Of a stretch of DNA of 64,000 bases, positions 54,449-63,733 are shown piece by piece. A program made the translations under genes and the position numbers. A model generated the notes under the pieces. It was not told the origin of the DNA. It did no database searches and was given only the letters and a program-made list of their open reading frames with translations. The stretch is from Thermoguttaceae bacterium (lineage in GTDB: Bacteria > Planctomycetota > Planctomycetia > Pirellulales > Thermoguttaceae), in the NCBI GenBank assembly GCA_029975295.1, contig JARKPK010000057.1, forward strand, positions 1-64,000, given 5' to 3'. Every line of letters begins with the position of its first letter. Position 1 is the first letter of the stretch.

Positions 54449-55495
54449 CTATTCAGCGTCGGAGAGGCGGACGATGCCTTTGACGAGGCCGTCACGATAA
54501 CCGGCGGCCATCTCGAATCCCTCTTGCATGGTGCGCCAGCCGAAGTGATGAGTGATCATGGCGTCGGGCCGAATATGACCATCAGAAACCAAACGAATGG
54601 CCGGAGCGACGCATCCTTTCTGCCTTCGCACGCTCCGAAAGGCAAGCTCCTTGGTGCGCATCAGATGAATGTCGAAAGGCGTCTCCACCTGCGGCGGAAT
54701 GCCCACAAGCATCAATGTTCCGCCCGGTGTCAGCAACTGCTGAGCGTGGTTGATTGTCGTCGGATCACCGCTGCATTCGAACACCAAATCGAGTCCCCAA
54801 GGCTCGTTCTCGGCAATGCCGTGAATGGCCGCAGGGTCGCCCGCGTTCCCAATCCAATCGGCCCCGAACTGCCGCGCCAAAGCCAATCGCTCGTCAAGAA
54901 GATCGGTTACGTAAACCGTGCAGGGGGCGGCCGCCTTCGCGCAAAGCAAGACGCTCAATCCAATCGGGCCGGCTCCGAAAATGGCGATCCGCGCCGCGGG
55001 ATAGACCTGGGCCAACCGCACGGCGTACAGGCCAATCGAAAGCGGCTCAATCAAGGCGGCAGCGTCGAGGCTCATCGACGCAGGAATCGGCAGACAATTG
55101 CCCGCCGGCAAGACGCGAAACTCGGCCGCCGCCCCAGGCGCTTGACCAGGCGAACCCATGAATTGAATGTGTCGGCAGGTGTTCACTCGCCCAACGCGGC
55201 ACTGATCGCATTGATGACAGCTTATCGCCGGGTCGATCGCCACCCGGTCGCCGGGGCGCACATTGGCCGCCTCCGCGCCGACTTCCATCACCGTTCCGGA
55301 GCATTCGTGGCCCAGCGAGGCCGGATAGGCGAGCCGTTGACGCCCGATTCCCCCATCGACGAAATAATGGACATCGCTGCCGCAAATCCCCAGCCGGTCG
55401 ATTCGAACAAGCACATCGGTCGATCGTTGGAGATTCGGCTTAGGCTCCTCGGCGACTTCGATCGTCCGCGGGCCGGTGAAGTACGCAACCTTCAT
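54449..55495 (-). CDS. Zinc-dependent sorbitol/L-iditol-type dehydrogenase
   Basis: 348 residues from ATG 55495; the frame is open to 55591 but the extension is Cys/Lys-rich and lacks RBS. No clear Shine-Dalgarno precedes either start. Catalytic zinc ligands: Cys in GICGSDVHYFVDGG and His-Glu in LGHECSGTV. The four structural-zinc Cys are in CHQCDQCRVGRVNTC. The NAD fold is IFGAGPIGLSVLLC. It is a medium-chain dehydrogenase that would oxidise a polyol (sorbitol, xylitol or L-iditol) to a ketose, or a threonine-type substrate. Context suggests carbohydrate use. It is transcribed with the toroid gene upstream only 133 bp away. Confidence 0.88.
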   Translation of the reverse strand: MKVAYFTGPRTIEVAEEPKPNLQRSTDVLVRIDRLGICGSDVHYFVDGGIGRQRLAYPASLGHECSGTVMEVGAEAANVRPGDRVAIDPAISCHQCDQCRVGRVNTCRHIQFMGSPGQAPGAAAEFRVLPAGNCLPIPASMSLDAAALIEPLSIGLYAVRLAQVYPAARIAIFGAGPIGLSVLLCAKAAAPCTVYVTDLLDERLALARQFGADWIGNAGDPAAIHGIAENEPWGLDLVFECSGDPTTINHAQQLLTPGGTLMLVGIPPQVETPFDIHLMRTKELAFRSVRRQKGCVAPAIRLVSDGHIRPDAMITHHFGWRTMQEGFEMAAGYRDGLVKGIVRLSDAE

Positions 55496-55628
55496 ATTCG
55501 TTTTTTTTACAGAGGACGGAGTACAGAACGGGTTCTGGGAAGGTTTGATTCGCTTCATACGTTTGCAACGTTCGCTGCGGCCGGTTTGCAAAGGCCGAAA
55601 CGATCAGGCGGCATCGTCCCTGAAGCCA

Positions 55629-57962
55629 TCAATCGGCCGGAAGGATCGAATCGGCCGGCTTGCGGCGCGCTGCGCCCGGACTGTTTCGTTCGGACGCACC
55701 GGGCGCAACCCTGGCGGGCGGCCGCTCGGGCGACGTTTGAGGAGCGTCAACCGCCGGCGGGAGCGAAGGGCTGTCGCTAGTGGCCGGTTCGGCAGGCAGC
55801 ACGCCCTCGATCGCCGCCTGGCCGTAGAGCGGCAGGTGCCGATAATACACCTCCAAGGTGCATAGGCAAAGCGCGGTCATGTAAATCCGTCCCGCATAGT
55901 CGGCGAATCCACCCTCGATGCCGTTGCCGCGGGGAGTCCAACTGCCGGCGGCATGGCCCTTAATCTCTTGGCTCGAGACGAGCACGTCGCGCATTTTGTC
56001 GTTCCACGCACGCCACGAGCCGCCGCCGAAGTGGTGCATTACTTGAGTGGCATAGTACCAATAGTAAACGTTCGGCCGCTTCTCGCTAGGCAGATGTTGC
56101 CGCACCATCAGATCGACGCCGGCCTTCAGTCCCTTATGATCGCGCGACCAGCCGAGATATTGCCGACACAACAACGCCTCGGCTGTCATGGCGATGGTCG
56201 TCGATCGTCCGGGTTGATAATCATAAACGCCCAGATTCTGTTCGCGGGCCACGCTGTCGAGGAACAGCGACGCGCGTTCAAAAACTTGGTCGGGCACATG
56301 CAAGCCGGCCATTTGCCCGCTCTTCAACGCCATCAATTGCCATCCAACCACGCTCACATCGCCGGGTTCGCCCGGTTCGTAGCGCCATCCTCCCGCCGAG
56401 TGCTGGGCGGCCACAATGAAATTCAGGGCGCGTTGGGCCGGTTCGAAAAGCTGCTTGTCTTGCGTCAGGGCATAGGCTTCGCATAAGACGATCGCCGCCA
56501 TCCCATGAGCGTACATCCGTCCATCGCCTTCGCCGCGGAGGTCGCCGTTTTCAAGCTGTTGCGCACAAAGGGCGTTGAGCCCCTTGAGAACTTCCTGTTG
56601 ATAGTCGCCCTGAAGATGCGTTTGTCCGGCGCCCAAAAAGGGAAGCAGGGCCAAGGCCGTGCCGGCCACGTTGGTGCTAAAACCGCCCTGATGCGTGCAT
56701 GTTTCATCGCAGTCGGCGGTCCGAAAGTGCTGGAGGCTCCAACTCCCGTCGGGTCGCTGATGGCGCGCCAGGAACTTTAGCCCCCGCGCCACCGCCGCCT
56801 CTGTGGCGGAAGTGCCGCCCGAACTGCGGACCATCTGCGCCCGCAACGCAGGATCGCGCCCGAGAAACATTCGGCCTGCCGGCGCGGGTTGATCGGCCGT
56901 CGAAAACTTCTTCGCGCGCTCGGGCATCAGACCGACCGGGTTGAAGTCCGTCAACGGCGGATCAACCGGCGCAACATCGGGATCGATCTTCGCAATGCCC
57001 ATCGCGTCGAGCGATGTCTCAAAATCAATCGCCCCCGGTTCATCGAACTCGAACGCCTTTTCATCCAAATTGATCTTTCCCTGTTCCCCTTCGTAATCTT
57101 GCGGAGAGATTGCCGTCGATAAGATGATGCCGCGATTCTGCGGTTCCTCCATCATCCAAAGCCCCAGCAAAATGATCGCAACGGCATGAAAGATGAGGCT
57201 CACCAGCCACGCCGGCAAATCGCGCAGAAAACGGCGCGTTGCACCGACGAACCCTTCCTGCTGCCGCAATTGGGCCATCCGTGCACGCGCACTGCGATGC
57301 ACCAGCGCCGCCGGAACGCGACGGCGCCCCGCGGAACCGCCTGCCCGCCCAGGCGCTCCGGCGAACGGCGCGTCGGTCCGTCGTTGGCGAGTCGGCTCGG
57401 TCGGCGCCGAAGGCGGTGGATTCGCCGCTGTCGTCGGGCGCTGCGCACCTCCTTGCCTTGCCGCAGTCTGCACAGCGGCCGTCGGCGGCGCAGAACGTAC
57501 GGGGGCTTCTGGCGGGCGTTGGTCCTTCGACTTTTGCGAACCGATCCGCGGCGCAACCGAGCTCGATGCGGGCGTTGGCGGCGGACTCGGCGATGAGCTT
57601 GCCGACGGAGGCTGAACGGCGCCCGTTGCCAAGGCCGAACCGCCTGCCGCGGGTTTCGGGGGGGGCGACGGAGCCGGAGAAACGGCCGACTGGCGATAAT
57701 CGTGCAGCAATCGTTCGGCATGACGCTGCTGCTCTTCGGTCAGTTCCACGCTGGCGCCGCAACGCCAACAGTCGGCCGTCATCAGCCAAAGCCTGATCGA
57801 CATCGGCGCGCCGCAATCGGGGCAGGCGCAGGCCAAAACCCCGCCATCGAGCCAGATTTCCGCAATCCGGGTTTTGCCGCCCCTCTGCCGTGCGGAACCT
57901 TCGCCGGAGGGCGACGGCTGGAGAGGCCTGGTTGATGAATCGCTTGCGCGGCTCGTTGTCAT
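55629..57962 (-). CDS. Membrane-anchored alpha/alpha-toroid protein with N-terminal zinc ribbon
   Basis: 777 residues; GAGG precedes ATG 57962. The N-terminus has a Cys cluster (ACACPDCGAP, then CWRCG), a zinc-ribbon-like module. A Pro/Ser/Ala-rich disordered linker (about residues 95-215) follows, then a transmembrane helix (LPAWLVSLIFHAVAIILLGL, about 250-270). The C-terminal half is a prenyltransferase/squalene-oxidase repeat domain (FLARHQRPDGSWSLQHF, AAQHSAGGWRYEPG, SWTPRGNGIEGGFADYAG). The domain lies outside the cytoplasm if the N-terminus is inside. No DxDD motif was seen. A Pro/Ala/Ser tail ends it. Related to the protein at 10149-11192. Divergent from moxR2. Confidence 0.75.
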   Translation of the reverse strand: MTTSRASDSSTRPLQPSPSGEGSARQRGGKTRIAEIWLDGGVLACACPDCGAPMSIRLWLMTADCWRCGASVELTEEQQRHAERLLHDYRQSAVSPAPSPPPKPAAGGSALATGAVQPPSASSSPSPPPTPASSSVAPRIGSQKSKDQRPPEAPVRSAPPTAAVQTAARQGGAQRPTTAANPPPSAPTEPTRQRRTDAPFAGAPGRAGGSAGRRRVPAALVHRSARARMAQLRQQEGFVGATRRFLRDLPAWLVSLIFHAVAIILLGLWMMEEPQNRGIILSTAISPQDYEGEQGKINLDEKAFEFDEPGAIDFETSLDAMGIAKIDPDVAPVDPPLTDFNPVGLMPERAKKFSTADQPAPAGRMFLGRDPALRAQMVRSSGGTSATEAAVARGLKFLARHQRPDGSWSLQHFRTADCDETCTHQGGFSTNVAGTALALLPFLGAGQTHLQGDYQQEVLKGLNALCAQQLENGDLRGEGDGRMYAHGMAAIVLCEAYALTQDKQLFEPAQRALNFIVAAQHSAGGWRYEPGEPGDVSVVGWQLMALKSGQMAGLHVPDQVFERASLFLDSVAREQNLGVYDYQPGRSTTIAMTAEALLCRQYLGWSRDHKGLKAGVDLMVRQHLPSEKRPNVYYWYYATQVMHHFGGGSWRAWNDKMRDVLVSSQEIKGHAAGSWTPRGNGIEGGFADYAGRIYMTALCLCTLEVYYRHLPLYGQAAIEGVLPAEPATSDSPSLPPAVDAPQTSPERPPARVAPGASERNSPGAARRKPADSILPAD

Positions 57963-58035
57963 GGTCTGCCTCGCAGGCCCGGCATCACGCGCCTGGTTTG
58001 TCGATCACTGCCGATCGAGTCCCCTCACGGCATTC

Positions 58036-58041
58036 ATTATA
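58036..58041 (-). promoter_or_regulatory. Perfect TATAAT -10 box upstream of the toroid gene
   Basis: TATAAT on the minus strand at 58036-58041; no good -35 lies 16-18 bp upstream. The start would be near 58029, 67 nt before the ATG. Confidence 0.4.
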
Positions 58042-58442
58042 CAGATATTCGGACCTTCCGCACGAGTCCATTGTATCCGAAGGATGCAAGTCCCCGTCGG
58101 CCGCTTGAGTCCCTCCCACCCGTTAGCAACGGAGCGGCGGCTGCGAAACGCCATCGTCGCCCCCTTCTGCGACGCAACCGATCGGCATTACACCCGTTCG
58201 GACGGGGCACGCCGCGAATCGGCGTCAGAAGTCGGCCCCCCCAACAGAAACCGATGATTGGCGTCGCCGCTGTGAGAATTCGACTGGATTCTGCATCCCT
58301 AACATTCCACGAACGAAGTCCGCCCATCGGGTCGTTCGACAGCGCAATCGACCAATGTGCGCCCTCACACCAGCCTGCCAACCGACCGGCTCTCACTCTT
58401 GCCGGCGGAGAGAAATCTTGTCGGCCGGTCTCGTTGCATTTC

Positions 58443-58460
58443 GTATTGGGAGAACAATAC
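58443..58460 (+). promoter_or_regulatory. Hairpin holding the Shine-Dalgarno of moxR2 in its loop
   Basis: GTATTG (58443-58448) pairs perfectly with CAATAC (58455-58460), and the loop GGAGAA (58449-58454) is the ribosome-binding site of ATG 58462. The hairpin is one base from the start codon. A thermometer or binding-site role is possible. Confidence 0.5.
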
Positions 58461-58461
58461 A

Positions 58462-59412
58462 ATGGGCCGGATGAACGAATCGATCACTTCTCTGATTGCC
58501 TCGCTGGAATCGAATATTAATCGCGTCGTCCTCGGCAAATCCGAGGTCGTGCGTTTGGTCGTAACCGCTTTGTTGGCGGGCGAGCATGTGCTGATCGAAG
58601 ACGTGCCGGGAGTCGGCAAGACGCTGATCGGCAAATCGCTGGCCCGCAGCGTCGCCGGGCAATTCGGGCGCATACAATTCACGCCCGATCTGTTGCCGGG
58701 CGACATCACCGGCAGCAGCGTCTATCGCAGCGCAAGCGGCGAGTTCACCTTCGTGCCGGGGCCGGTGTTCGCCAATATCGTGCTGGCCGACGAAATCAAC
58801 CGGGCCACTCCGCGCACGCAAAGCGCGCTGCTCGAAGCGATGAGCGAGCGGCAGGTTTCAGCGGACGGCCAAACGTTTCCACTGCCGCGGCCGTTTCTGG
58901 TGATTGCCACCCAGAACCCGGTGGAGTTCGAGGGAACGTACCCCCTGCCGGAAAGCCAGCTCGATCGGTTTCTTTTTCGCTTGAGCGTCGGATATCCGGA
59001 CCGAGACGCGGAACGGTTGGTTCTCGAAACTCACCGCGAGGGCGAACCGGTGGATCGGCTGCCGGCAGTCATCGATTGCGAACAAGTGGCTCAGCTTCAA
59101 GACGCGGCGCGCGAAGTCGCCGTCGATGCCTCGATCAGCGAGTATATTCTCGACATCGCCGCGGCAACGCGGGCGTGCGTTGACCTAAGCGTGGGGGTCA
59201 GTACTCGGGGCTCTTTGGCGCTGTACCGCGCCGCGCAGGCGAGAGCACTCGTCGAAGGCCGCGATTTCGTCGTGCCCGACGATGTGAAATCGCTCGCCGT
59301 GGCCGTGCTTGCCCACCGTGTGATCCCCAAAGGGTACGTTCACGGCGGGCAGCGATCAGCCGTCGAGTCGCTCATCGAGCGCTTGGTTGACGATATCCCC
59401 GCACCGGTTTAG
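58462..59412 (+). CDS. MoxR-family AAA+ ATPase (second copy)
   Basis: 316 residues from ATG 58462 (ATG 58471 is possible). Walker A is DVPGVGKT (47-54). Walker B reads IVLADEINRATPRTQSALL, sensor [19 protein letters not shown], and the lid domain is complete. It lacks a DUF58 or VWA partner next to it; its only neighbour is the divergent toroid gene. The first copy at 8969-10024 is clearly a different paralog (P-loop Leu-Ala versus Val-Gly before Lys-Thr). The stop codon is 5 bp from the ilvD stop on the other strand. Confidence 0.9.
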   Translation: MGRMNESITSLIASLESNINRVVLGKSEVVRLVVTALLAGEHVLIEDVPGVGKTLIGKSLARSVAGQFGRIQFTPDLLPGDITGSSVYRSASGEFTFVPGPVFANIVLADEINRATPRTQSALLEAMSERQVSADGQTFPLPRPFLVIATQNPVEFEGTYPLPESQLDRFLFRLSVGYPDRDAERLVLETHREGEPVDRLPAVIDCEQVAQLQDAAREVAVDASISEYILDIAAATRACVDLSVGVSTRGSLALYRAAQARALVEGRDFVVPDDVKSLAVAVLAHRVIPKGYVHGGQRSAVESLIERLVDDIPAPV

Positions 59413-59417
59413 CCGAA

Positions 59418-61253
59418 TCACGAACGGACCCGAAGCACTGCTCCGGTGTCGGCGCTGGTGGCCATCGAGGTGTATCGGGCCAAATAGCCTCGCTGATACC
59501 GCGGCGGCGGCGCTTTCCAATTCCGCCCGCGTTGGGCCAATTCGGCATCGGCGACACACACGTTGAGCTTTCGATTCGGGATGTCGATCTCAACGATGTC
59601 TCCCGGCTGAATCAGCGCGATCGGTCCGCCGGCAGCCGCTTCGGGGCTGACATGCCCGATGCACGCCCCGGCTGTTCCGCCGGAGAATCGTCCGTCGGTA
59701 ACCAAGGCCACGGTCGAATCAAGGCCCATGCCCTTTAGCGCCGTGGTGGGGGCCAACATCTCCTGCATGCCCGGCCCGCCTTTGGGCCCCTCGTAACGGA
59801 TGATCACCACGTCGCCCGACTTCACCTTCCCGTTGACGATGCCGGCGTACGCTTCGGTTTCCGATTCGAAGATCACCGCAGGCCCGCGGTGGCACATCAT
59901 GTCGGGCCGCACGCCGGCGGTCTTCACCACGGCGCCATGCGGAGCCAAGCTTCCGTAAAGGATGGCCAAGCCGCCTTCCCGGCTGTAGGCGTTTTCAACT
60001 TCGCGGATGCAGTCGTACGGGTCGAATCCGAGCTTTTTTTTATCCAACTCGGCCACCGACGCCGCCCGACGTTCCACCACCATGCCTTTATTGGTCCGCT
60101 GTCCGCCGGCGGTAACCGCGGCCAGTTCCAACGCTTCCTTGGCCGCCGCCCGACCGCGGATGTCGAACTCGGCGATATTCTCGCCGATCGTCTTGCCCGA
60201 CACCGTGGGGGCATCGAGGTGAAGCAGTCCCGGGCAGCCGCGGACCAACGAGCCGAGGATGGTGTGGATTCCGCCGGAGTTGTGGCAGTCTTCAATGTGA
60301 TAGTGGCTGCTCGGAGCGATCTTGCAGACGTTCGGCGTGCGCTGACTCAATTCGTTAATCCGCGACAGATCGTACGGCACGCCGGCTTCGTCCGCGATGG
60401 CAAGCATGTGCAGTACGGTGTTCGTGCTGCCGCCCATGGCCATATCGAGCACCATGGCGTTATCCACTGAATCGCGAGTAACGATCTCGCGGGGCAAAAT
60501 GCCGTGGCCGGGGCCGAGCTTTTCGAATTGGAGCACCATTTCCACAATCCGCTGAGCGGCCCGGCGATAAAGCCGTTTTCGTTCGCCGCTGGTCGCCAAC
60601 AGGGTTCCATTGGTGGGCAACGCCATGCCGATCGCCTCGCAGAGGCAGTTCATGCTGTTTGCGGTAAACATCCCCGAACACGACCCGCAGGTGGGGCAGC
60701 CCGCCCTCTCCAACTCGAGCAACTGCTCGGCCGAGAGTTTGCCGTCTTGTTTCGCCGCGGCGCCGATGAAGACGTCGATCAGATCGACCGTTTTGCCGTC
60801 TGCCGTTTTTCCGGCCTCCATCGGGCCGCCGCTGACGAAGATCGTGGGAATGTTGCAACGCATCGCTCCCATGAGCATGCCCGGAACAATCTTGTCGCAA
60901 TTGGGGATGCATACCATGCCGTCGAAGCAATGGGCCTCGATCATTGTTTCGACCGAGTCGGCAATAAGTTCTCGGCTGGGCAGAGAAAACTTCATCCCCT
61001 CGTGGCCCATGGCGATTCCGTCATCAACACCGATCGTGTTGAACAGAAACGGCACCCCGCCTGCTTCGCGAACGCACTGTTTGACAAAACGTCCGACGTC
61101 ATCGAGATGAACATGTCCGGGAATGATGTCGACATGGCTGTTGCAAATGGCGATAAACGGTTTGCGGAAGTCGTCGTCGGCCACTCCGGTGGCTCGCAGC
61201 AGGCTGCGGTGCGGGGCTCGGGCGTCGCCCATCTTTACGCGGTCGGATCGCAT
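59418..61253 (-). CDS. ilvD: Dihydroxy-acid dehydratase
   Basis: 611 residues from ATG 61253 (AAAGGAA 10 nt upstream); ATG 61292 or 61325 would add an unusual N-terminus. The iron-sulfur Cys residues are in [27 protein letters not shown] and (first Cys) [11 protein letters not shown]. Other blocks: [37 protein letters not shown]. Dehydrates 2,3-dihydroxy-isovalerate and -methylvalerate in valine, leucine and isoleucine synthesis; a sugar-acid dehydratase (Edd/AraD-like) is less likely. Length is at the long end of the family. No leader peptide, T-box or other attenuator was seen upstream. Confidence 0.93.
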   Translation of the reverse strand: MRSDRVKMGDARAPHRSLLRATGVADDDFRKPFIAICNSHVDIIPGHVHLDDVGRFVKQCVREAGGVPFLFNTIGVDDGIAMGHEGMKFSLPSRELIADSVETMIEAHCFDGMVCIPNCDKIVPGMLMGAMRCNIPTIFVSGGPMEAGKTADGKTVDLIDVFIGAAAKQDGKLSAEQLLELERAGCPTCGSCSGMFTANSMNCLCEAIGMALPTNGTLLATSGERKRLYRRAAQRIVEMVLQFEKLGPGHGILPREIVTRDSVDNAMVLDMAMGGSTNTVLHMLAIADEAGVPYDLSRINELSQRTPNVCKIAPSSHYHIEDCHNSGGIHTILGSLVRGCPGLLHLDAPTVSGKTIGENIAEFDIRGRAAAKEALELAAVTAGGQRTNKGMVVERRAASVAELDKKKLGFDPYDCIREVENAYSREGGLAILYGSLAPHGAVVKTAGVRPDMMCHRGPAVIFESETEAYAGIVNGKVKSGDVVIIRYEGPKGGPGMQEMLAPTTALKGMGLDSTVALVTDGRFSGGTAGACIGHVSPEAAAGGPIALIQPGDIVEIDIPNRKLNVCVADAELAQRGRNWKAPPPRYQRGYLARYTSMATSADTGAVLRVRS

Positions 61254-61429
61254 GGCGGTATTTCCTTTTTCGGTAATGACAACGATGCTCATCAAGCGAT
61301 CGCCGGCAGGCGAGCCAGTGAACAACTCCCAGCCCTAGGCCGGTGCGCCCGTTCGAAAACGGCCCCAAGCAGGCTCACTGCTGGGAAGAAGCAGTCGGTT
61401 CTCGCTTTCAGAGATTGGATGCTTTGACG

Positions 61430-61446
61430 CCTGTTTAGGAAACAGG
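61430..61446. other. CCTGTTT-AGG-AAACAGG hairpin upstream of ilvD
   Basis: A perfect 7-bp inverted repeat with a 3-base spacer, 177 bp upstream of the ilvD start. Could be an operator for an unknown dimeric repressor. Confidence 0.35.
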
Positions 61447-61574
61447 TTGCGAACCATCTATTTTATCTGGCCCGCTGTTGATGACCAGAGACGGAACGGG
61501 GCTATTTTCTACTGAAAGGGACTCGGGGCGAGGGCCAAGCCCGGACGTTCGCATTTCTGCTGCCGTCGCTCAGC

Positions 61575-61604
61575 TTGACTCGACTTGTGCAAATCCGATA
61601 GCTT
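61575..61604 (+). promoter_or_regulatory. Promoter of the glycosyltransferase gene
   Basis: TTGACT (61575-61580), 18-bp spacer, TAGCTT (61599-61604). The start would be near 61611, a leader of about 150 nt. Same layout as the promoter of the FabH-like gene. Confidence 0.45.
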
Positions 61605-61762
61605 GTTGGGGTTTGAATTCGTCAGCTCAACGGTGATTCACCCGCCGAAAGCTGATCTTTCGGTGAAAGCGTTGATACTGTGACTCCGATCGGTCTGTTG
61701 GTTGCCGGCACAGCGTCCGACGTTGGCGCACGGCCGTTGAGCCATCGTCCGAGGATCGCCCC

Positions 61763-63493
61763 ATGACTACCGGCCCAACCGATCAGAGTTGCGCCCCGCC
61801 GGCAATGGCGGCGCAGTCGCCCTGGTGGGCGGGCGTCCTGCCATGGGTGCTGCTTCTGCTCGTGGTCGCGATCCATAGCGTTCGGCTTTCGGCGTTGCCC
61901 CTGCGCGGTGAGGAAAGCCGTCGCGGACGAATCGCTATCGAAATGGCGGAATCGGGCGACTGGATCGTGCCGCGGCAGCAAGGCGAGCCGTTCCTTAGCC
62001 GTCCACCGCTGCAAAACTGGGTGATCGCACTGTTTGGTCGCCTGTTGGGCCAAGTGGATCTTTGGGCGGTTCGGCTTCCCAGCGTGCTGGCGGTTGTCCT
62101 CACCGCGATGCTCACTTATTGGTACGGGCGGCGGTTCCTTTCCCCAATCGGCGCGTTTTCGGCCGGCTTGGCGCTGGCGACCTTCGGGCAAGTGCTCGAG
62201 TTGGGTAGTCTTGGCGAAACAGAATCGCTATTCATGTTCGCCGTTGCCGCATCGATCTTGCTGTGGCACGGACTACGTCAGACGGGCTACTCGCCCTGGG
62301 TCTATTGGCCTCTGGCATACGCAATGGTCGGCCTTGGGGGGCTGGCCAAAGGGATTCAATCGCCCGTGTTCTTCGGGCTGGCCGTGGGCGTCTTCCTCGT
62401 GTCGCAAGGAGCTTGGCGCGAACTCTTTTCGCGGGCGCACTTGCTTGGCGGCGGTCTTGCGATGGCCGCTGTTTGGGGGCCCTGGCAGTTGCTTTTCTGG
62501 CAGGCCGAAGGCTGGCAGGCCGTGCGGGGGATTTACGGGGGCGATGTGGCGATGCGGTTCGAGCAGCTCGATCTGCGCACTTTTCTGTCGCATCTGGCGG
62601 TTTTTCCATTTGAAGTTTTCTTCGGCTGCCTTTTGCCCTGGTCGTTGCTTCTGCTCGCCTTGCTCAGCCGGTCGTTTCGCAATGCGGAGGGCGGCTCGCG
62701 GCCGTACGTGGCGTTCTTAGCCATCGCCGTGGCCGCAACGTTTCCAACATGCTGGCTGCCGCCGGGCGCCCGCGGCCGATACTTCATGCCTTTATATCCC
62801 TGCATTGCCGTTTTGGTCGGGCTAGTTGTTGAACGAAGTGCCGCGGCGCTAGCCGGCAGGCCCGACGGCGCCGATCGAAAATCGCTGGCGTGGCGGCGAT
62901 TTCTGGGGGCGACCGCGATTTTGGCGATTTTGTTTTCCGCGGCGATTCCATTTGCCGGGGCCCCGGCTCCCTTCGGCACCTTCCATAATCCGTTCCCCAA
63001 TTTTCCCAGCGAACTGTTCTCCCTCTGCGTTGTCTTTGCCGCAGTCGCCGCGCCGCTGGCCGTCGCCGCTTATTGGGCAAGCCGCAGCGTTCGCCCTTGG
63101 TCGGCCGTAGTGGGAGCGGCATCGGTCGGACTTTTCGCGGCATTGGTATGGAACGGGCCGATCGTGCAATGGAAACTGCTGCTAAGCGAACGTGGAACGG
63201 CCGAAGCCGTCGAGGCGCTGCGGCGCAGGTTGCCGGCAGACGCGGAGTTGATCAGCATCGGTCCGACCGATCACCTTTTCGCCTTTTATTACCGCGATCC
63301 GATTCGTTTGGTGCGATGGGACCGTCTGGGCAGCGAGCAGTTCGAGTATTTCTGCTATTCGACCCAATTCAGCGAGTCGCCGCCGATGAGCGAACTGCCC
63401 TTTTCGTTCAATATACTCGCCCAAGTATCGTGCGAGCGGCAGGAGACACAAAATCCACGACGGGTTGTGATCGTGGGCAAACGCAATGACTGA
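61763..63493 (+). CDS. ArnT/PMT-type (GT39 or GT83) membrane glycosyltransferase
   Basis: 576 residues with about 10-12 transmembrane helices. The first periplasmic loop has the family pattern REGEESRRGRIAIEMAESG-like (seen here as LRGEESRRGRIAIEM), then GDWIVPRQQGEPFLSRPPL, where ArnT/PMT_2 proteins carry D-E-x-R-Y-A. The catalytic acidic residue is a Glu here, not Asp. It would transfer a sugar from a polyprenyl-phosphate donor to a lipid or protein on the outer face of the inner membrane. Substrate unknown. The C-terminal about 80 residues are a soluble domain. The next gene starts 240 bp further. Confidence 0.85.
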   Translation: MTTGPTDQSCAPPAMAAQSPWWAGVLPWVLLLLVVAIHSVRLSALPLRGEESRRGRIAIEMAESGDWIVPRQQGEPFLSRPPLQNWVIALFGRLLGQVDLWAVRLPSVLAVVLTAMLTYWYGRRFLSPIGAFSAGLALATFGQVLELGSLGETESLFMFAVAASILLWHGLRQTGYSPWVYWPLAYAMVGLGGLAKGIQSPVFFGLAVGVFLVSQGAWRELFSRAHLLGGGLAMAAVWGPWQLLFWQAEGWQAVRGIYGGDVAMRFEQLDLRTFLSHLAVFPFEVFFGCLLPWSLLLLALLSRSFRNAEGGSRPYVAFLAIAVAATFPTCWLPPGARGRYFMPLYPCIAVLVGLVVERSAAALAGRPDGADRKSLAWRRFLGATAILAILFSAAIPFAGAPAPFGTFHNPFPNFPSELFSLCVVFAAVAAPLAVAAYWASRSVRPWSAVVGAASVGLFAALVWNGPIVQWKLLLSERGTAEAVEALRRRLPADAELISIGPTDHLFAFYYRDPIRLVRWDRLGSEQFEYFCYSTQFSESPPMSELPFSFNILAQVSCERQETQNPRRVVIVGKRND

Positions 63494-63733
63494 ATGGTTC
63501 CGCGCGATGGGCGACACACGTCCTGCGGAAAGCGCGGTCTTGCGCCCCAAATGCGAAAGACCAATGCCGCGCTCGGGCGGAGTTTTTTTCAGAGCCTGAG
63601 TCAGTCGGCAGTGGACAATGACGAAGCAAGCACGATTGCCGTTACGATTGTTATCGGTCGGCAGAGACAGCGGTGGCCGCCGGGCATCGCGCCGTCGGAA
63701 CAGTCAGATTGATCGAAAAGCAGGTCGCCTCCG

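Larger units (their letters stand above)
57963..58461. other. Divergent intergenic region between toroid and second moxR
   Basis: 499 bp. It contains the TATAAT box at 58036 for the left gene, a GACCGGC / GCCGGTC inverted repeat (58384-58390 with 58424-58430) and the SD-sequestering hairpin at 58443. No gene. Confidence 0.45.
61254..61762. other. Divergent intergenic region between ilvD and the glycosyltransferase gene
   Basis: 509 bp. It holds the CCTGTTT hairpin and the promoter at 61575. No gene. Confidence 0.4.

Noticed and set aside
61254-61762. T-box or leader peptide controlling ilvD
   Set aside because: No short Ile/Val/Leu-rich leader, and no T-box GGTGG-type motif was seen.
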